DNA from: Microcaldota archaeon | GTDB taxonomy: Archaea > Micrarchaeota > Micrarchaeia > Micrarchaeales > Micrarchaeaceae | Length of the DNA stretch: 11,582 nucleotides | Assembly (NCBI GenBank): GCA_021800135.1 | Contig: JAJYZH010000011.1 | Location: forward strand, 1 to 11,582 | Reading direction: 5' to 3' | In this document: in pieces, positions 11,553 through 11,582 of the stretch | How positions within the stretch are numbered: position 1 is the stretch's first letter | Layout: every line of letters begins with the position of its first letter | Made by a program: the position numbers and the translations under genes | Notes under the pieces: model-generated | What the model was told of the DNA's origin: nothing | Seen by the model: only the letters and a program-made list of their open reading frames with translations | Database searches by the model: none

Positions 11553-11582
11553 ATGCCGGATTTGGACGGTGTAGATATGGAT
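11553..11582 (+). CDS. Possible start of another gene, cut by the window edge
   Basis: An ATG with GGAG three bases before it opens a frame of ten codons (MPDLDGVDMD) that runs off the end. Ten codons are too few to judge. If real, its SD lies partly in the right arm of the repeated hairpin. Confidence 0.25.
   Translation, partial: MPDLDGVDMD

Overview
The window is archaeal. It encodes RNA polymerase subunit Rpo7/RpoE1, Spt4, ribosomal proteins S8e, S24e and S27ae, translation factor aIF5A with its hypusination lysine, two FtsZ paralogues and an archaeal-type SepF. Intergenic spaces carry TATA boxes. Many starts have a short GGTG-type Shine-Dalgarno (SD) motif almost always five bases before the start codon. 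Genes are small and tightly packed, with no gene-free stretch above about 220 bases. The gene content and protein style suggest a small-genome DPANN archaeon, perhaps Micrarchaeota-like; this placement is an inference, not a database result.

Layout: (1) 1-217 holds a long hairpin and further small inverted repeats, then a long FKBP-type peptidyl-prolyl isomerase (+). (2) 945-2536 (-) is an information-processing operon: DUF488 protein, Fcf1/Utp24-like PIN domain protein, rpoE1, spt4. (3) A divergent promoter region precedes sepF (2731-3102, +), which runs stop-to-stop into the next minus-strand operon. (4) 3103-5515 (-) reads aIF5A, S24e, S27ae, CPBP membrane protease, TrmJ-like RNA methyltransferase. 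(5) 5627-7695 (-) is an ftsZ pair with overlapping stop and start codons. (6) 7864-8493 (-) is a single-pass, sequon-rich surface protein with its own, probably leaderless, promoter. (7) 8561-10243 (-) reads S8e, an unrecognised conserved-looking protein, ornithine carbamoyltransferase. (8) 10384-11093 (-) reads a parvulin isomerase and a four-helix membrane protein. (9) 11224-11499 (+) is a tiny GNAT-like protein. It is followed by a second copy of the hairpin core seen at position 29 and by what may be the first codons of another gene.

Functionally this is mostly housekeeping: transcription, translation, protein folding and cell division. SepF and both FtsZ proteins lie within 5 kb, so most of the known archaeal FtsZ-ring machinery is local. 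The classic archaeal block aIF2gamma-PIN-rpoE1-spt4-S24e-S27ae appears here in two pieces. I see no CRISPR array, insertion sequence, integrase, rRNA or recognisable tRNA. The points most worth a second look are an apparent CTG start on the PIN gene, a perfect 10-bp duplication of the rpoE1 SD, the fixed five-base SD spacing, the 19-base hairpin core present near both window ends, structured spacers at 1-161 and 10328-10398, and a lone ornithine carbamoyltransferase in a ribosomal operon.
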